This document shows, one piece after another, positions 34,851 to 43,812 of a stretch of DNA of 64,000 nt. The position numbers were made by a program, and so were the translations under genes. Every line of letters begins with the position of its first letter. Positions within the stretch are counted from its first letter, which is position 1. The notes beneath the pieces are model-generated. The model was not told the DNA's origin, did no database searches, and saw only the letters and a program-made list of their open reading frames with translations. This DNA is from JAKVBH01 sp049800955 (GTDB lineage: Bacteria; Pseudomonadota; Alphaproteobacteria; Rhodobacterales; Rhodobacteraceae): NCBI RefSeq assembly GCF_049800955.1, contig NZ_JBNAGA010000002.1, positions 806,001-870,000 of the forward strand, given 5' to 3'.

Positions 34851-35662
34851 CAGCCAAACACCGCTGTCACGATGTCGCGCAGACCCTGTTTGACGTCGTC
34901 GTCATCGGTCAGAGGCTCGATCATCGCGGTCTCAATGGCCTGAGGCAAGGAGACGCCTCGGGTGATGAGCGTTGCGGCGTATATCACGAGACGGGTGGAC
35001 ACCCCTTCCTCGAGATCCTGGCCTTTCAGGGCACGCAGCTTGCCCGCCAGACGGACGAGCGAGGCTGTGCGGCTGGCATCCAGCCCGCTTTCGCGCATCA
35101 CGACTTCCGCTTCCTGATCCGGCGCCGGGAAGTCGAAGCTGATCGAGAGGAACCGCTGGCGCGTTGATGGCTTCAGGGTCTTGAGAATGTTCTGGTAGCC
35201 GGGATTGTAGCTGGCTACCAACATGAAGCCTGGACCCGCTTCCAGCGTCTCGCCGGTGCGATCAATCGGCAGAATGCGTCGATCGTCGGTGAGCGGATGC
35301 AGAACAACCGTCACGTCCTTGCGGGCTTCCACCACCTCGTCGAGATAGCAGATCGCGCCTTCGCGGACGGCACGGGTCAGCGGACCATCGGCCCAGACCG
35401 TATCGCCGCCTTTCAGGAGATAGCGCCCGATCAGATCGGATGCTGTCAGATCATCGTGGCAGGCCACGGTATAGAGCGGACGGCCCAGCTTGGCGGCCAT
35501 ATGGGCCACAAACCGTGTCTTGCCGCAGCCCGTCGGGCCTTTGAGCAAGAGTGGCATTTGTGCGTTATACGCCGTCTCGAAGAGGGCGCGTTCGGGCCCT
35601 TGCTCCATGTAGAAAGGGGCAGCTTGTGCCCCTTCCGATTGTGTCATGCGCGGCGCGTTCAT
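34850..35662 (-). CDS. norQ: NorQ, CbbQ/NirQ/NorQ-type AAA+ ATPase
   Basis: The 270-residue MoxR-group ATPase has Walker A GPTGCGKT (residues 42-49), Walker B ICYLDEVVEAR and a sensor segment MLVASYNPGYQ typical of the CbbQ/NorQ group. It acts with NorD as a chaperone that activates NorB. The start overlaps the norB stop by 4 bases. Confidence 0.95.
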   Translation of the reverse strand: MNAPRMTQSEGAQAAPFYMEQGPERALFETAYNAQMPLLLKGPTGCGKTRFVAHMAAKLGRPLYTVACHDDLTASDLIGRYLLKGGDTVWADGPLTRAVREGAICYLDEVVEARKDVTVVLHPLTDDRRILPIDRTGETLEAGPGFMLVASYNPGYQNILKTLKPSTRQRFLSISFDFPAPDQEAEVVMRESGLDASRTASLVRLAGKLRALKGQDLEEGVSTRLVIYAATLITRGVSLPQAIETAMIEPLTDDDDVKQGLRDIVTAVFG

Positions 35663-37029
35663 TCTGCGGCCACGGTTGTATCGGCGTCGGTTGAGATCAC
35701 TTCACGACGCGGCACCATGACAGCGTAGATGAAGAGAAGCGCACCAAGCACCACGACGACGCCAGAGCCAAACCGCATCCAGTAGAAGATGGCGAGTTGG
35801 TCTTGCACATCCATGAAGTAATCCCCCTGAACCCGCTGCAGGTGTGTTTGCACGGTGCCTGCGAAGGTCAGAACGAAGGTCATGAAGGTCATGCCACCGG
35901 CCATCATCCAGAAGCTGGCCATGTTGATCACCTGATTGTAGGGATCGCGCTGGCGCAGGATTGGCATGGCATAGGTGAAGATCGCGAGGTTCAGCGAGAC
36001 ATATGCCCCGAAGAAGGCCAGGTGACCGTGTGCTGCGGTGATCTGCGTGCCGTGGGTGTAGTAGTTCACACCGTGCAGCGTATGCAGGAAGCCCCAGACA
36101 CCGGCGCCAAAGAAGGCCAATGTCGCACATCCCAGCGCCCACAGGAGCGCCGCTTTGTTGGGATGATCCCTACGGCCTTTCCAGACCATCACAAAGGCGA
36201 AGGCCATCATGCCAAAGAAGGGAATGATCTCAAGGCTGGAGAAGATCGAGCCGATCCACTGCCAGTAAGCCGGTGTGCCGATCCAGTAGTAGTGGTGCCC
36301 GGTGCCCAGAATGCCCGAGAAGAGTGCTGTGGCCACGATCACGTAGAGCCATTTCTCCACGATCTCACGGTCGACACCTGTCAGTTTGAGCATCAGGAAG
36401 GCCAGAATGGACGCCATGATCAGTTCCCACACGCCCTCGACCCAGAGGTGCACGATGTACCACCAGTATTGCTTGTCGAGTGCGAGGTTGCCGGGGTTGT
36501 AGAAAGAGAAGAGGAACAGAAGCGCCAGACCCCAAAGTCCAAGAAGCAGGATATTGGTGATCGCGGTTTTCTTGCCCTTCAGCGACGTCATCGTGACGTT
36601 GTAGAGGAAGATCAATGCAGCCACGACGATGCCCACCTTGACCCAGACGGGCTGTTCGATGAACTCGCGCCCCTCCTTGCCCAAGAGCCAGTGGCCGTTG
36701 AACAGATCAAAGAGATAGGTCACGACGACGCCCAGCGTCCCCAAAACGAGAATACCCAGTTGCAGGTAAGCCAGATTGACCGAGTGAATTTCCTGCTCCG
36801 ATTCTTCCGGCAGGATGAAGTAGGTCGCCCCCATGAAGCCCAGCAGGAGCCAAACGATGAGCGAGTTGGTGTGCAGCATCCGCACCGTATGGAACGGCAG
36901 GAGCTCTGATAGCGTATTGGGCAGGACATAGATCAGCCCTGCCAGCAAACCGCCCAGAACCTGAACGGCAAAGAGCGCCATGGCGACTACGAAGTAAAGC
37001 AGCGCGATTTTTTGTGTCTCATATTTCAT
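35659..37029 (-). CDS. norB: Nitric oxide reductase large subunit (cNOR)
   Basis: The 456-residue integral membrane protein has 12 predicted helices and reduces 2 NO to N2O at a haem b3/non-haem iron site. Motifs include the helix-VI region HLWVEGVWELIMASILAF with the conserved His and Glu, GTGHHYYWIGTPAYWQWIG with the paired His, and HGHLAFFGAYVSLNLA. It lies 13 bases after norC and partners the cytochrome c subunit NorC. Confidence 0.97.
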   Translation of the reverse strand: MKYETQKIALLYFVVAMALFAVQVLGGLLAGLIYVLPNTLSELLPFHTVRMLHTNSLIVWLLLGFMGATYFILPEESEQEIHSVNLAYLQLGILVLGTLGVVVTYLFDLFNGHWLLGKEGREFIEQPVWVKVGIVVAALIFLYNVTMTSLKGKKTAITNILLLGLWGLALLFLFSFYNPGNLALDKQYWWYIVHLWVEGVWELIMASILAFLMLKLTGVDREIVEKWLYVIVATALFSGILGTGHHYYWIGTPAYWQWIGSIFSSLEIIPFFGMMAFAFVMVWKGRRDHPNKAALLWALGCATLAFFGAGVWGFLHTLHGVNYYTHGTQITAAHGHLAFFGAYVSLNLAIFTYAMPILRQRDPYNQVINMASFWMMAGGMTFMTFVLTFAGTVQTHLQRVQGDYFMDVQDQLAIFYWMRFGSGVVVVLGALLFIYAVMVPRREVISTDADTTVAAE

Positions 37030-37042
37030 GGCTCAGGCCTCC

Positions 37043-37495
37043 TCACCCTGCGTCATTCGGTGGCCAGTCCTGCGTTTTGATCTGGTTGGTCCAGCGCAGG
37101 AATTCGGACAATTGGCGAATCTCGGTTTCGGACAGATCGAAGTTCGGCATCTGGCGACGGCCTTCGATTCCGGAGGGCTGTGCGGCCATCCATCCCGAGA
37201 GTGTCTCATAGGCGGCTTCCGGATCATCAAGAACGCCCCACCGCTCCATCACATTGCCGACTTCGGGTGCGAAGTAGGCGCCCTCGCCGAGGATGCTGTG
37301 ACAGTTCACACAGGCGTGCTTTTCCCAGATATGCTTGCCCGCGACGACCTCTTCGGTCAGCTCCGCGTCAGCCGTCGAGACATTCACGATGTAGTAGTGG
37401 GAATGAGCCGAGAGGCCCACGAAAATGGCGATGAAACACAACGATCCTCCATAGAAGATGTTGCGCGCCATGGATTTGGTTAGGACTTCACTCAT
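37043..37495 (-). CDS. norC: Nitric oxide reductase cytochrome c subunit
   Basis: The 150-residue protein has one N-terminal membrane anchor and a periplasmic cytochrome c domain with CVNCH (Cys62, Cys65, His66) and the Met ligand in RRQMPNF. HSILGEGAYFAPE is typical of NorC. It accepts electrons from periplasmic cytochrome c or cupredoxin and passes them to NorB. The start at 37495 is preceded by an AGGAGG-like stretch, and a perfect Nnr-type box lies about 80 bases upstream. Confidence 0.96.
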   Translation of the reverse strand: MSEVLTKSMARNIFYGGSLCFIAIFVGLSAHSHYYIVNVSTADAELTEEVVAGKHIWEKHACVNCHSILGEGAYFAPEVGNVMERWGVLDDPEAAYETLSGWMAAQPSGIEGRRQMPNFDLSETEIRQLSEFLRWTNQIKTQDWPPNDAG

Positions 37496-37570
37496 CCTGA
37501 CCTCCTTTGGGTTGCGGCTTTTGGTAGGGCCGGGTGAGTGCAATGATGCGGAGCGGCGCGCGCGCAGGCC

Positions 37571-37584
37571 TTAACGAAAGTCAA
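37571..37584 (-). promoter_or_regulatory. Nnr-type box upstream of norC
   Basis: Read on the plus strand this is TTAAC-GAAA-GTCAA, an exact match to the TTAAC-N4-GTCAA type described for NnrR/Dnr in Rhodobacter relatives. Its centre is 82 bases from the norC start. A -41.5 placement gives a transcription start near 37536 with CATCAT as a possible -10. Confidence 0.75.
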
Positions 37585-37613
37585 GATTGTGGCTGCGGCG
37601 CGCTGTCCCACGT

Positions 37614-37994
37614 TCACTCAAATGTCGCGAGATAGGCGATGACATTCGCGATATCGGCGTCTTTCTTGAGGCCCGGGAAGCTCATCTTGGTCTTTGCGAC
37701 GACGTCCTTGGGCTTGGCCAGAAACGCGCCAAGTGTCGCATCGTCCCAGACAAGGCCGTCGGCTGCACTGGCCTTTAGTGAGTCGGAATATTTGAAATCC
37801 GGATTCGCGCCTGCGGCTTGGCCGACGATCCCGTTGAGATGAGGGCCGACCTTGTTCTTGGCACCATCGCCGACGGCGTGGCAGGCCTTGCATTTGCGAA
37901 ACACCTTTTCGCCTTTGGCGGGATCGCCTTCTGCATGCAGCGGCAAAGTGACCAGCATGACGCCAAGAGTGGCGGCAAAGCGTTTGAGTAACAT
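37614..37994 (-). CDS. Periplasmic class I cytochrome c (c550/c2 type)
   Basis: The 126-residue precursor has a Sec signal peptide and haem motif CKACH (Cys35, Cys38, His39), with the Met ligand in KTKMSFPGL. KVGPHLNGIVG is typical of cytochrome c2/c550. Two ATGs, at 38000 and 37994, are in frame; AAGGAG sits only 2 bases before the first but 8 before the second, so 37994 is chosen. It is the probable electron donor to NirS, NorC and NosZ. Its promoter region carries the box at 38071, which it shares with the nirE operon. Confidence 0.93.
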   Translation of the reverse strand: MLLKRFAATLGVMLVTLPLHAEGDPAKGEKVFRKCKACHAVGDGAKNKVGPHLNGIVGQAAGANPDFKYSDSLKASAADGLVWDDATLGAFLAKPKDVVAKTKMSFPGLKKDADIANVIAYLATFE

Positions 37995-38070
37995 CGGCAT
38001 TCTCCTTGGAAACAGCGGCACATAGCCATGCCCGCGCATGTCGTTATGGCAAACGGTGCCCTGCGCTCTC

Positions 38071-38084
38071 TTGACGAAAGTCAA
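38071..38084. promoter_or_regulatory. Fnr/Nnr-type box between cytochrome c and the nirE operon
   Basis: TTGAC-GAAA-GTCAA is a 5-4-5 inverted repeat. It lies 83 bases from the leftward cytochrome c start and 74 bases from a rightward small ORF that precedes nirE, so it could drive either or both directions. Confidence 0.72.
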
Positions 38085-38151
38085 GGAACGAGCGGGGCCT
38101 TCCACGGCTAGCTTGAGATCGACTGCTTTCCAGCCAAAAGGAGTGCCTCCC

Positions 38152-38385
38152 ATGCAAACGAACAGCGCCCTTGCGGTCCGTTGCCTCAAGTCACTTCGAT
38201 CCACTGCACATCGCGTGATGTACGGTCTGCATGCGGGTCTTGGCTTCGGGACAGGCAGTCACAGCAAACAGCGTCAGGCCCTGATGCCGGTATTTGCCCA
38301 TAGTGCAAATCGGGATGCATCGCGGAGCGAAGGCGCACGCAGGGCGGGTCACCTCAAACGTGTAAGGAAGAGCCAATGTCGATGA
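38152..38385 (+). CDS. Possible small leader ORF ahead of nirE
   Basis: A 77-codon frame starts at an ATG with AAGGAG 7 bases upstream and ends 10 bases inside nirE. The peptide is Arg/Ser-rich and basic (for example KSLRSTAHRVMYG and RRAGHLKRVRKSQC), has no recognisable domain and no hydrophobic segment. The good ribosome site and the overlap with nirE suggest it could be translated and coupled to nirE, but it may also be untranslated leader RNA. Confidence 0.35.
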   Translation: MQTNSALAVRCLKSLRSTAHRVMYGLHAGLGFGTGSHSKQRQALMPVFAHSANRDASRSEGARRAGHLKRVRKSQCR

Positions 38386-39176
38386 CAAATTTCCCCGGTC
38401 AGGTTGTGCTTGTCGGTGCGGGCCCTGGCGATCCGGATCTGCTGACGCTGGCGGCTGTGAAAGCGCTGCGCAATGCCGATGTCATTGTGCATGATCGATT
38501 GGTCTCCGATGAAGTGATGGCGATGATCCCCAATGGCGTTGCTCTGATCAACGTCGGCAAAGCCCCGCACAGCCATCCCGTCCCGCAACATGACATCAAT
38601 GACATGCTGGTGCGTCTCGCACGCCGCCACCGCGCGGTTGTGCGGTTGAAAGGGGGCGATCCCTATATGTTCGCGCGCGGCTCGGAAGAGGCTGAGGTTT
38701 TGCGCGCGGCGGGTGTGCCGGTCACGGCAATTCCGGGTATCTCCGCGGCACAGGGTGTGGCGGCAGCGACAGGCGCGCCTTTGACCCATCGGGGGCTCGC
38801 CACTGGCGTACGTTTCGTCACAGGGCATTGCCGTGCCGGCGCGACGCTCGATCTTGATTGGACAGGCCTGACCGATCCCCAGACCACGCTCGTGTTCTAC
38901 ATGGGGCGGGGGCATGCCAAGGAGATTGCTGACAATCTCATGGCCGCAGGAATGGCCGGCGAAATGCCTGCCATGCTCGTCGCAGATGGCACACGGCCCA
39001 CGCAAGTCACGCGCTTTACCACGATGTCCGATCTCGCGCGCTCTGCCGAGGCAATGCCGAGCGCTGCGCCTGTGCTCATGGTGATTGGCCGTGTGGTGGA
39101 CCTGGCGGAGCGGGCCGCGGAAAATGGCGCCTTGGGCGAGATGGAGCCGATCATGGCGCGTGCTGGCCATGGATAA
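38376..39176 (+). CDS. nirE: Uroporphyrinogen-III C-methyltransferase (haem d1 pathway)
   Basis: The 266-residue SUMT methylates uroporphyrinogen III with SAM to precorrin-2, the first committed step toward haem d1. Motifs are LVGAGPGDPDLLTL (residues ~12-25), VHDRLVSDEV, RLKGGDPYMFARGSEEA and PGISAAQGVAAATGAPLTHRG (listed here as PGISAAQGVAAATG and PLTHRG). It heads the operon nirE-C-F-DL-G-H-J-N. The stop overlaps nirC by 8 bases. Confidence 0.93.
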   Translation: MSMTNFPGQVVLVGAGPGDPDLLTLAAVKALRNADVIVHDRLVSDEVMAMIPNGVALINVGKAPHSHPVPQHDINDMLVRLARRHRAVVRLKGGDPYMFARGSEEAEVLRAAGVPVTAIPGISAAQGVAAATGAPLTHRGLATGVRFVTGHCRAGATLDLDWTGLTDPQTTLVFYMGRGHAKEIADNLMAAGMAGEMPAMLVADGTRPTQVTRFTTMSDLARSAEAMPSAAPVLMVIGRVVDLAERAAENGALGEMEPIMARAGHG

Positions 39177-39504
39177 ATCAATCGTCATTCTGGGACTTGT
39201 CCTGACCGTCTTCGGTACGGCTGGCGCTGCTGAGGCGAACGACATCTCGTCCGAGCGCGCAAGTGATCTGGAACGATTGGTCATTCAGGATTGTGGCTCT
39301 TGCCACGGGCTTACGCTCAAGGGGGGCTTGGGGCGTCCGATCACACAGGATCTGATGATGCATTGGGATCGCGGCGCGCTGCGCGATGTGATCCTCGACG
39401 GCATCCCCGGGACCGCCATGCCGCCCTGGCGTCTGCTGCTGAGCGAGGCAGAAGCCCTTTGGATTGCAGATTTTCTACGCGGTGAGACAGGAGACGGCAC
39501 ATGA
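39169..39504 (+). CDS. nirC: NirC, small periplasmic cytochrome c
   Basis: The 111-residue protein has a signal peptide (MDKSIVILGLVLTVFGTAGA) and one haem site CGSCH (Cys42, Cys45, His46), followed by LTLKGGLGRP and the Met-ligand region GTAMPPWRLLL. NirC-type cytochromes can donate to NirS or act in haem d1 maturation. The ATG at 39169 lies inside the end of nirE; the upstream frame is not signal-like. The stop overlaps nirF by 4 bases. Confidence 0.9.
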   Translation: MDKSIVILGLVLTVFGTAGAAEANDISSERASDLERLVIQDCGSCHGLTLKGGLGRPITQDLMMHWDRGALRDVILDGIPGTAMPPWRLLLSEAEALWIADFLRGETGDGT

Positions 39505-40670
39505 AATACGCCCTGAAAGCCCTGGCATGTGTGATTGCGACGAGCTTGCCCCTTACAACAATGGCAGAAACAGCAGCGCCAAAGATTGTAGCGACCGGTG
39601 ATCTGGGCGTCGTGGTCGAACGCGCGACGGGGTCCTTGCTGATCATTGATCAATCCGAGCTCGGTGCGATTGCCCGCGTTGAAGGCCTGGGGGATCTGTC
39701 CCACGCCAGCGTCGTCTTCTCGCCAGACCAAAGGTTTGCCTATGTCTTCGGGCGTGATGGTGGGCTGACGAAGGTCGACATCACGCAAAAAAGCATCGCG
39801 CATCGGATCGTGCAGGGTGGAAATGCCATCGGAGGTGCGATCTCTGACGATGGGCGCCTTGTTGCGGTCTCCAATTATGAGCCGGGCGGTGTCCGTGTTT
39901 TTGATGCCGATACGCTGGAGCTTGTCGCGGATTTCCCGACCGGGTCCAAGACCATCGGATTGGTCGATGCGCCGGGTCGGCAATTTGTCTTTTCCCTCTG
40001 GGATGCAGGCGAGACGTGGCGCGTGGACTTGTCTGGCACGACGCCGGACATCACGAAGGTCGAGAATGTTGGGATCAATCCCTATGATGCACTGATCACA
40101 GCGGATGGCCGCCGCTATATCGTTGGTCTGTTCGGCGAAGACGGTTTGGCTGCGTTTGACCTGTGGTCCGAGCCCTTGCGACCCGTGCGTGTTCTGGATG
40201 GCTACGGGCGCGGTGAAACCCCGCTGCCGGTCTACAAAATGCCCCATCTTGAGGGTTGGGCGCTTGCAGGGGACCGTTTCGCGCTTCCCGCTGTTGGACG
40301 CCATGAGGTCCTATGGATCGATGCGCAAAGCCTTGAAGAGGTCGGGCGCACAAAGACCCATGGTCAGCCCATCTTCGCGGTGGCCCGCCCGGATGGACGG
40401 CATGTCTGGGTCAATTATGCGCATCCGCGCAATGACACCGTTGAGGTTATCGATACGCGGAGCGGCGAGGTCATCCGAACGCTGACGCCGGGACCCGCGG
40501 TTCTGCATATGGAATTCACGCCGCGTGGCCATCAACTCTGGCTCTCCGTGCGCGATGAAAACCGTGTTGAAATCTACGATACGCAAACCTTCGAGAAGAT
40601 CGGAGCCTTTGAGGCAGACACGCCGTCAGGGATATTTTTCACCGCCCGTGCGCATCGTTCTGGGCTTTAG
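39501..40670 (+). CDS. nirF: NirF, haem d1 biosynthesis protein
   Basis: The 389-residue protein has a signal peptide (KALACVIATSLPLTTMA) and a cytochrome d1-like propeller without a haem c domain. Segments such as HASVVFSPDQRFAYVFGRDGG, YIVGLFGEDGLAAFDLW and VLHMEFTPRGHQLWLSVRD (each given singly) match NirF. It acts in the periplasm on the late precursor dihydro-haem d1 together with NirN. It follows nirC with a 4-base overlap. Confidence 0.94.
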   Translation: MKYALKALACVIATSLPLTTMAETAAPKIVATGDLGVVVERATGSLLIIDQSELGAIARVEGLGDLSHASVVFSPDQRFAYVFGRDGGLTKVDITQKSIAHRIVQGGNAIGGAISDDGRLVAVSNYEPGGVRVFDADTLELVADFPTGSKTIGLVDAPGRQFVFSLWDAGETWRVDLSGTTPDITKVENVGINPYDALITADGRRYIVGLFGEDGLAAFDLWSEPLRPVRVLDGYGRGETPLPVYKMPHLEGWALAGDRFALPAVGRHEVLWIDAQSLEEVGRTKTHGQPIFAVARPDGRHVWVNYAHPRNDTVEVIDTRSGEVIRTLTPGPAVLHMEFTPRGHQLWLSVRDENRVEIYDTQTFEKIGAFEADTPSGIFFTARAHRSGL

Positions 40671-40681
40671 GGGGTCACCTC

Positions 40682-41665
40682 ATGGTACTCGACGATCTGG
40701 ACTGGCGCTTGATGAACGATTGGCAGCGGGGCCTGCCGCTCGTGTCGCATCCTTTCGAAGTCATTGCCGACGGGTTTGGCGTTGAGGAGAGCGATATCAT
40801 ATCGCGCCTCAAAGGCCTGCTGACGTCAGGCGCGATCAGCCGCATCGGCGCCACGTGCCGGCCCAATACGCTTGCGGCGAGCACGCTTGCGGCCATCAGC
40901 GTGCCGGAGCATCGCCTCGAAGACATCGCCGCGCTGATCAATGAAGAAGAAGGCGTCAACCACAGCTACTTGCGTGAAGACGCGTGGAATATCTGGTTTG
41001 TAGCCACCGGTCCGACGCGGGCCTTTGTGGACGAAACCCTTGCGCGAATTTCGCGGCGCTCGGGGTTGCAGGTCCTCGATCTGCGTTTGATCCAACCGTT
41101 CAACGTGGATCTGGGTTTCTCGCTCGATGGCGCGGGCACAAGGCCTGAACCCAAAGAAGTGCAGGACGACATTGTCCTCGAGGACGGGGATATCGAAATC
41201 GTGCAGGCGCTCTCCAACGGGCTAAAACCTGAAGAGACCCCTTTTGCGACGCTGGCGCATTCCATGGGGCGCTCGGAAGAGGATGTGCTTGGGCGTATCC
41301 GCGAATTGGCGCAGGCAGGCATGCTGTCGCGCATTGGCCTGATCGTCCGGCATCGCTCGCTGGGCTGGCGCTCAAATGCCATGTGCGTTTTCAACATCCC
41401 GAAAGAGGAGATCACCGCGCGGGGCCGGGCTTTGACGGATGTGCCTGGGGTCACGCTTTGCTACGAACGCCGCCCCATTGAGGGCATTTGGCCTTACACA
41501 CTCTATTGCATGATCCACGGACGCAGCCGCTCTGAAGCGCTCGATGTTTTGAGCTTCGCGCGCGTCCACGCACAGCTCACAGGCTATGACTACAAGGTTT
41601 TGTTCAGCACCCGCTGTTTCAAACAGAAGGGCGCGTTGATTGCACGGGAGGGTGCTGCATCGTGA
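40682..41665 (+). CDS. nirDL: NirDL fusion, sirohaem decarboxylase subunit(s)
   Basis: The 327-residue protein has two consecutive Lrp/AsnC-like units: residues 1-~150 (DWRLMNDWQRGLPLVSHPFE, NirD-like) and ~165-327 (DIEIVQALSNGLKPEETPFA, NirL-like). Each has a winged-helix start and an alpha/beta effector-type fold. With NirG and NirH it decarboxylates sirohaem to 12,18-didecarboxysirohaem. The fused form is known from Paracoccus-type clusters. The stop overlaps nirG by 4 bases. Confidence 0.92.
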   Translation: MVLDDLDWRLMNDWQRGLPLVSHPFEVIADGFGVEESDIISRLKGLLTSGAISRIGATCRPNTLAASTLAAISVPEHRLEDIAALINEEEGVNHSYLREDAWNIWFVATGPTRAFVDETLARISRRSGLQVLDLRLIQPFNVDLGFSLDGAGTRPEPKEVQDDIVLEDGDIEIVQALSNGLKPEETPFATLAHSMGRSEEDVLGRIRELAQAGMLSRIGLIVRHRSLGWRSNAMCVFNIPKEEITARGRALTDVPGVTLCYERRPIEGIWPYTLYCMIHGRSRSEALDVLSFARVHAQLTGYDYKVLFSTRCFKQKGALIAREGAAS

Positions 41666-42111
41666 TACTCAAGGAAATTGATCGAGAGATACTCAATAAG
41701 TTGCAGGGCGGCTTCCCGCTCACATCCACGCCTTACGCCGATGCCGCCGCCTGGCTTGGCATCGACGAAGAAGAACTGATCGCACGCCTCAATCGCATGA
41801 AGGAAAGCGGTGTCATCACGCGGTTTGGGCCTTTTTTCGATGTGGCTGAAATGGGCGGTGCGTTTTGCCTGTGTGCGATGGCGGTGCCGGAGGATGGGTT
41901 CGATACAATCTGCGAGCAGGTCAACAGCTTTGAAGAAGTCGCCCACAACTACAAACGCACGCATCGTTTGAATATGTGGTTTGTGTTGGCTACGGAAACG
42001 GAAGAAGGCATCGCGCAGACGGCGCAGGCGATTGAAGCCAAGACGGGCCTCACGGTTTGGCAGTTTCCAAAACTCAAGGAGTTCTTCGTGGGCTTCCGGG
42101 TGGCGGCATGA
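41662..42111 (+). CDS. nirG: NirG, sirohaem decarboxylase subunit
   Basis: The 149-residue Lrp/AsnC-like protein opens with LKEIDREILNKLQGGFPLTS, the NirG/NirD-type start, with GVITRFGPFFDVAEMGG following. It works with NirDL and NirH in haem d1 synthesis. It overlaps nirDL upstream and nirH downstream by 4 bases each. Assignment as G rather than another paralogue is by order and similarity of its start. Confidence 0.87.
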   Translation: MILKEIDREILNKLQGGFPLTSTPYADAAAWLGIDEEELIARLNRMKESGVITRFGPFFDVAEMGGAFCLCAMAVPEDGFDTICEQVNSFEEVAHNYKRTHRLNMWFVLATETEEGIAQTAQAIEAKTGLTVWQFPKLKEFFVGFRVAA

Positions 42112-42596
42112 ATTTGTCTTCGATTGAGCGCGATGTCGTGACCGCCTGCCAGGCAGGCTTGCCGTTTGTCCCGCGCCCCTATGAGGCGATTGCAGAGAAG
42201 CTGGGCATGGACGAACAGGCCGTGATTGACTTGATGGCCAAGATGATGTCGCGCGGTGCCATCCGCCGTATTGGCATCGCCCCCAACCATTACAAGCTTG
42301 GCATGACATCAAACGGTATGTCGGTCTGGGACGTCGACGATGCGCATGTCCATGAGCTCGGGCCCCTCGTCGGCGCCATGGAGGCTGTGACGCATTGCTA
42401 CATTCGCCCCCGCGCCCTGCCGGATTGGCGGTTTAACCTTTTTGCCATGGTGCATGGCAGTAGCCGGGACGAGGTGGAGGAAAAGCGCGGCAGGATTGCA
42501 GACCTTTTGGGCGATGCCTGCGCGGCTTCTGACATCCTCTATTCCACAGCGATCCTGAAAAAGACCGGGTTGCGTCTGCGAAAAACGGAGAAGTGA
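42108..42596 (+). CDS. nirH: NirH, sirohaem decarboxylase subunit
   Basis: The 162-residue Lrp/AsnC-like protein starts MNLSSIERDVVTACQAGLP. GAIRRIGIAPNHYKLGMTSN and FNLFAMVHGSSRDEVE are conserved in NirH. The ATG at 42108 overlaps the nirG stop; the frame opens further upstream at 42057 within nirG. It acts with NirDL and NirG. Confidence 0.88.
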   Translation: MNLSSIERDVVTACQAGLPFVPRPYEAIAEKLGMDEQAVIDLMAKMMSRGAIRRIGIAPNHYKLGMTSNGMSVWDVDDAHVHELGPLVGAMEAVTHCYIRPRALPDWRFNLFAMVHGSSRDEVEEKRGRIADLLGDACAASDILYSTAILKKTGLRLRKTEK

Positions 42597-42597
42597 T

Positions 42598-43812
42598 ATG
42601 TTTCGACTGAGCCAGTACATGGAGCAATTGCAGACGCCGACACCCGTACGCCAACGGCGTGGTAGTGTCAGACCTGTTGTCATCTGGAATCTCACGCGGC
42701 GCTGCAACCTGCAATGCCGCCATTGCTACACGACGTCGGCGGATGTGCCCTTCCCGGGAGAATTGTCTACCGAACAGGCGCTGGGCGTGATCGATGATCT
42801 CGCGGGATTTGGCATTCCGGCCTTGATCCTGTCGGGCGGTGAGCCCCTGTCGCGGCCCGATTTCTTTGAGCTCGCAGCCTATGCGCGCAAGAAGGTCCGC
42901 TATCTGGCGCTCTCGACCAATGGCACGCGCATCGAGGGAGATATGGCGCGCAAAGTGGCCGAGATCGGGTTCAACTATGTCGGCATTTCCATTGATGGCG
43001 TGGGCAAGACGAACGACTGGTTTCGCGGCAAGGAAGGCGCGTTTGATGAGGCGCTGCGCGGTGTGCAGGTTTGCAAGGAGCTGGGCATCAAGGTGGGCCT
43101 GCGGTTCACGCCCACGGATGAAAATGCGGAGCAATTGCGCGACATCCTCGATCTCTGTGAGGCAGAGGGAATTGACAAGTTTTACATGTCGCATCTCGTC
43201 TATGCCGGGCGCGGCAACAAGAACCGTGGCGACGATGCCGGCCACCGTCGGGCGCGCACCTGTGTGAATTTGCTGCTTGATCGCGCCTGGGCCGCATTGC
43301 AGGCCGGTCGGCATTTTGAAGTTGTGACAGGCAACAACGATGCGGATGCCGTGCTCTTTCTGAATTGGGTTCGCGCCAACTTCGCGGAAGAAAAGGCCAC
43401 CCATGTGGAGGCGCATCTGGCGGCCTGGGGCGGAAATTCCTCAGGTGTCGGCGTGGCCAATATCGACCCCACAGGAAAGGTCCACCCCGACACCTATTGG
43501 TCTGACTACACGATCGGCAATGTCAAACAGACCCCGTTCACCGAGCTTTGGACCGGCGATGACAAGATGCTGGAGCTCTTGCGCACGCGGCCCCGACCCT
43601 TGGAAGGGCGCTGCGGCGCGTGCCAGCATCAGGCTGTCTGCGGCGGCAACACCCGCATTCGCGCCTTGCAACTGACGGGCAATCCCTGGGCCGAGGACCC
43701 GGCCTGTTATCTCGATGACAGTGAGATTGGTCTCGTGGCACCGGAAGGGCCGCGTTTGGAAGTCACAACATTCCGAGGGAAGCGCCATGATCCGGCCCAT
43801 CGTTTTTACTAG
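42598..43812 (+). CDS. nirJ: NirJ, radical SAM haem d1 synthase
   Basis: The 404-residue protein has the radical SAM motif CNLQCRHC (Cys36, Cys40, Cys43) and a C-terminal SPASM-like cluster region CGACQHQAVCGG with a later DPACYLDD. It converts didecarboxysirohaem propionates to oxo groups on the route to haem d1. VVIWNLTRRCNLQCRHCYT is typical of NirJ. It overlaps nirN by 26 bases. Confidence 0.95.
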   Translation: MFRLSQYMEQLQTPTPVRQRRGSVRPVVIWNLTRRCNLQCRHCYTTSADVPFPGELSTEQALGVIDDLAGFGIPALILSGGEPLSRPDFFELAAYARKKVRYLALSTNGTRIEGDMARKVAEIGFNYVGISIDGVGKTNDWFRGKEGAFDEALRGVQVCKELGIKVGLRFTPTDENAEQLRDILDLCEAEGIDKFYMSHLVYAGRGNKNRGDDAGHRRARTCVNLLLDRAWAALQAGRHFEVVTGNNDADAVLFLNWVRANFAEEKATHVEAHLAAWGGNSSGVGVANIDPTGKVHPDTYWSDYTIGNVKQTPFTELWTGDDKMLELLRTRPRPLEGRCGACQHQAVCGGNTRIRALQLTGNPWAEDPACYLDDSEIGLVAPEGPRLEVTTFRGKRHDPAHRFY

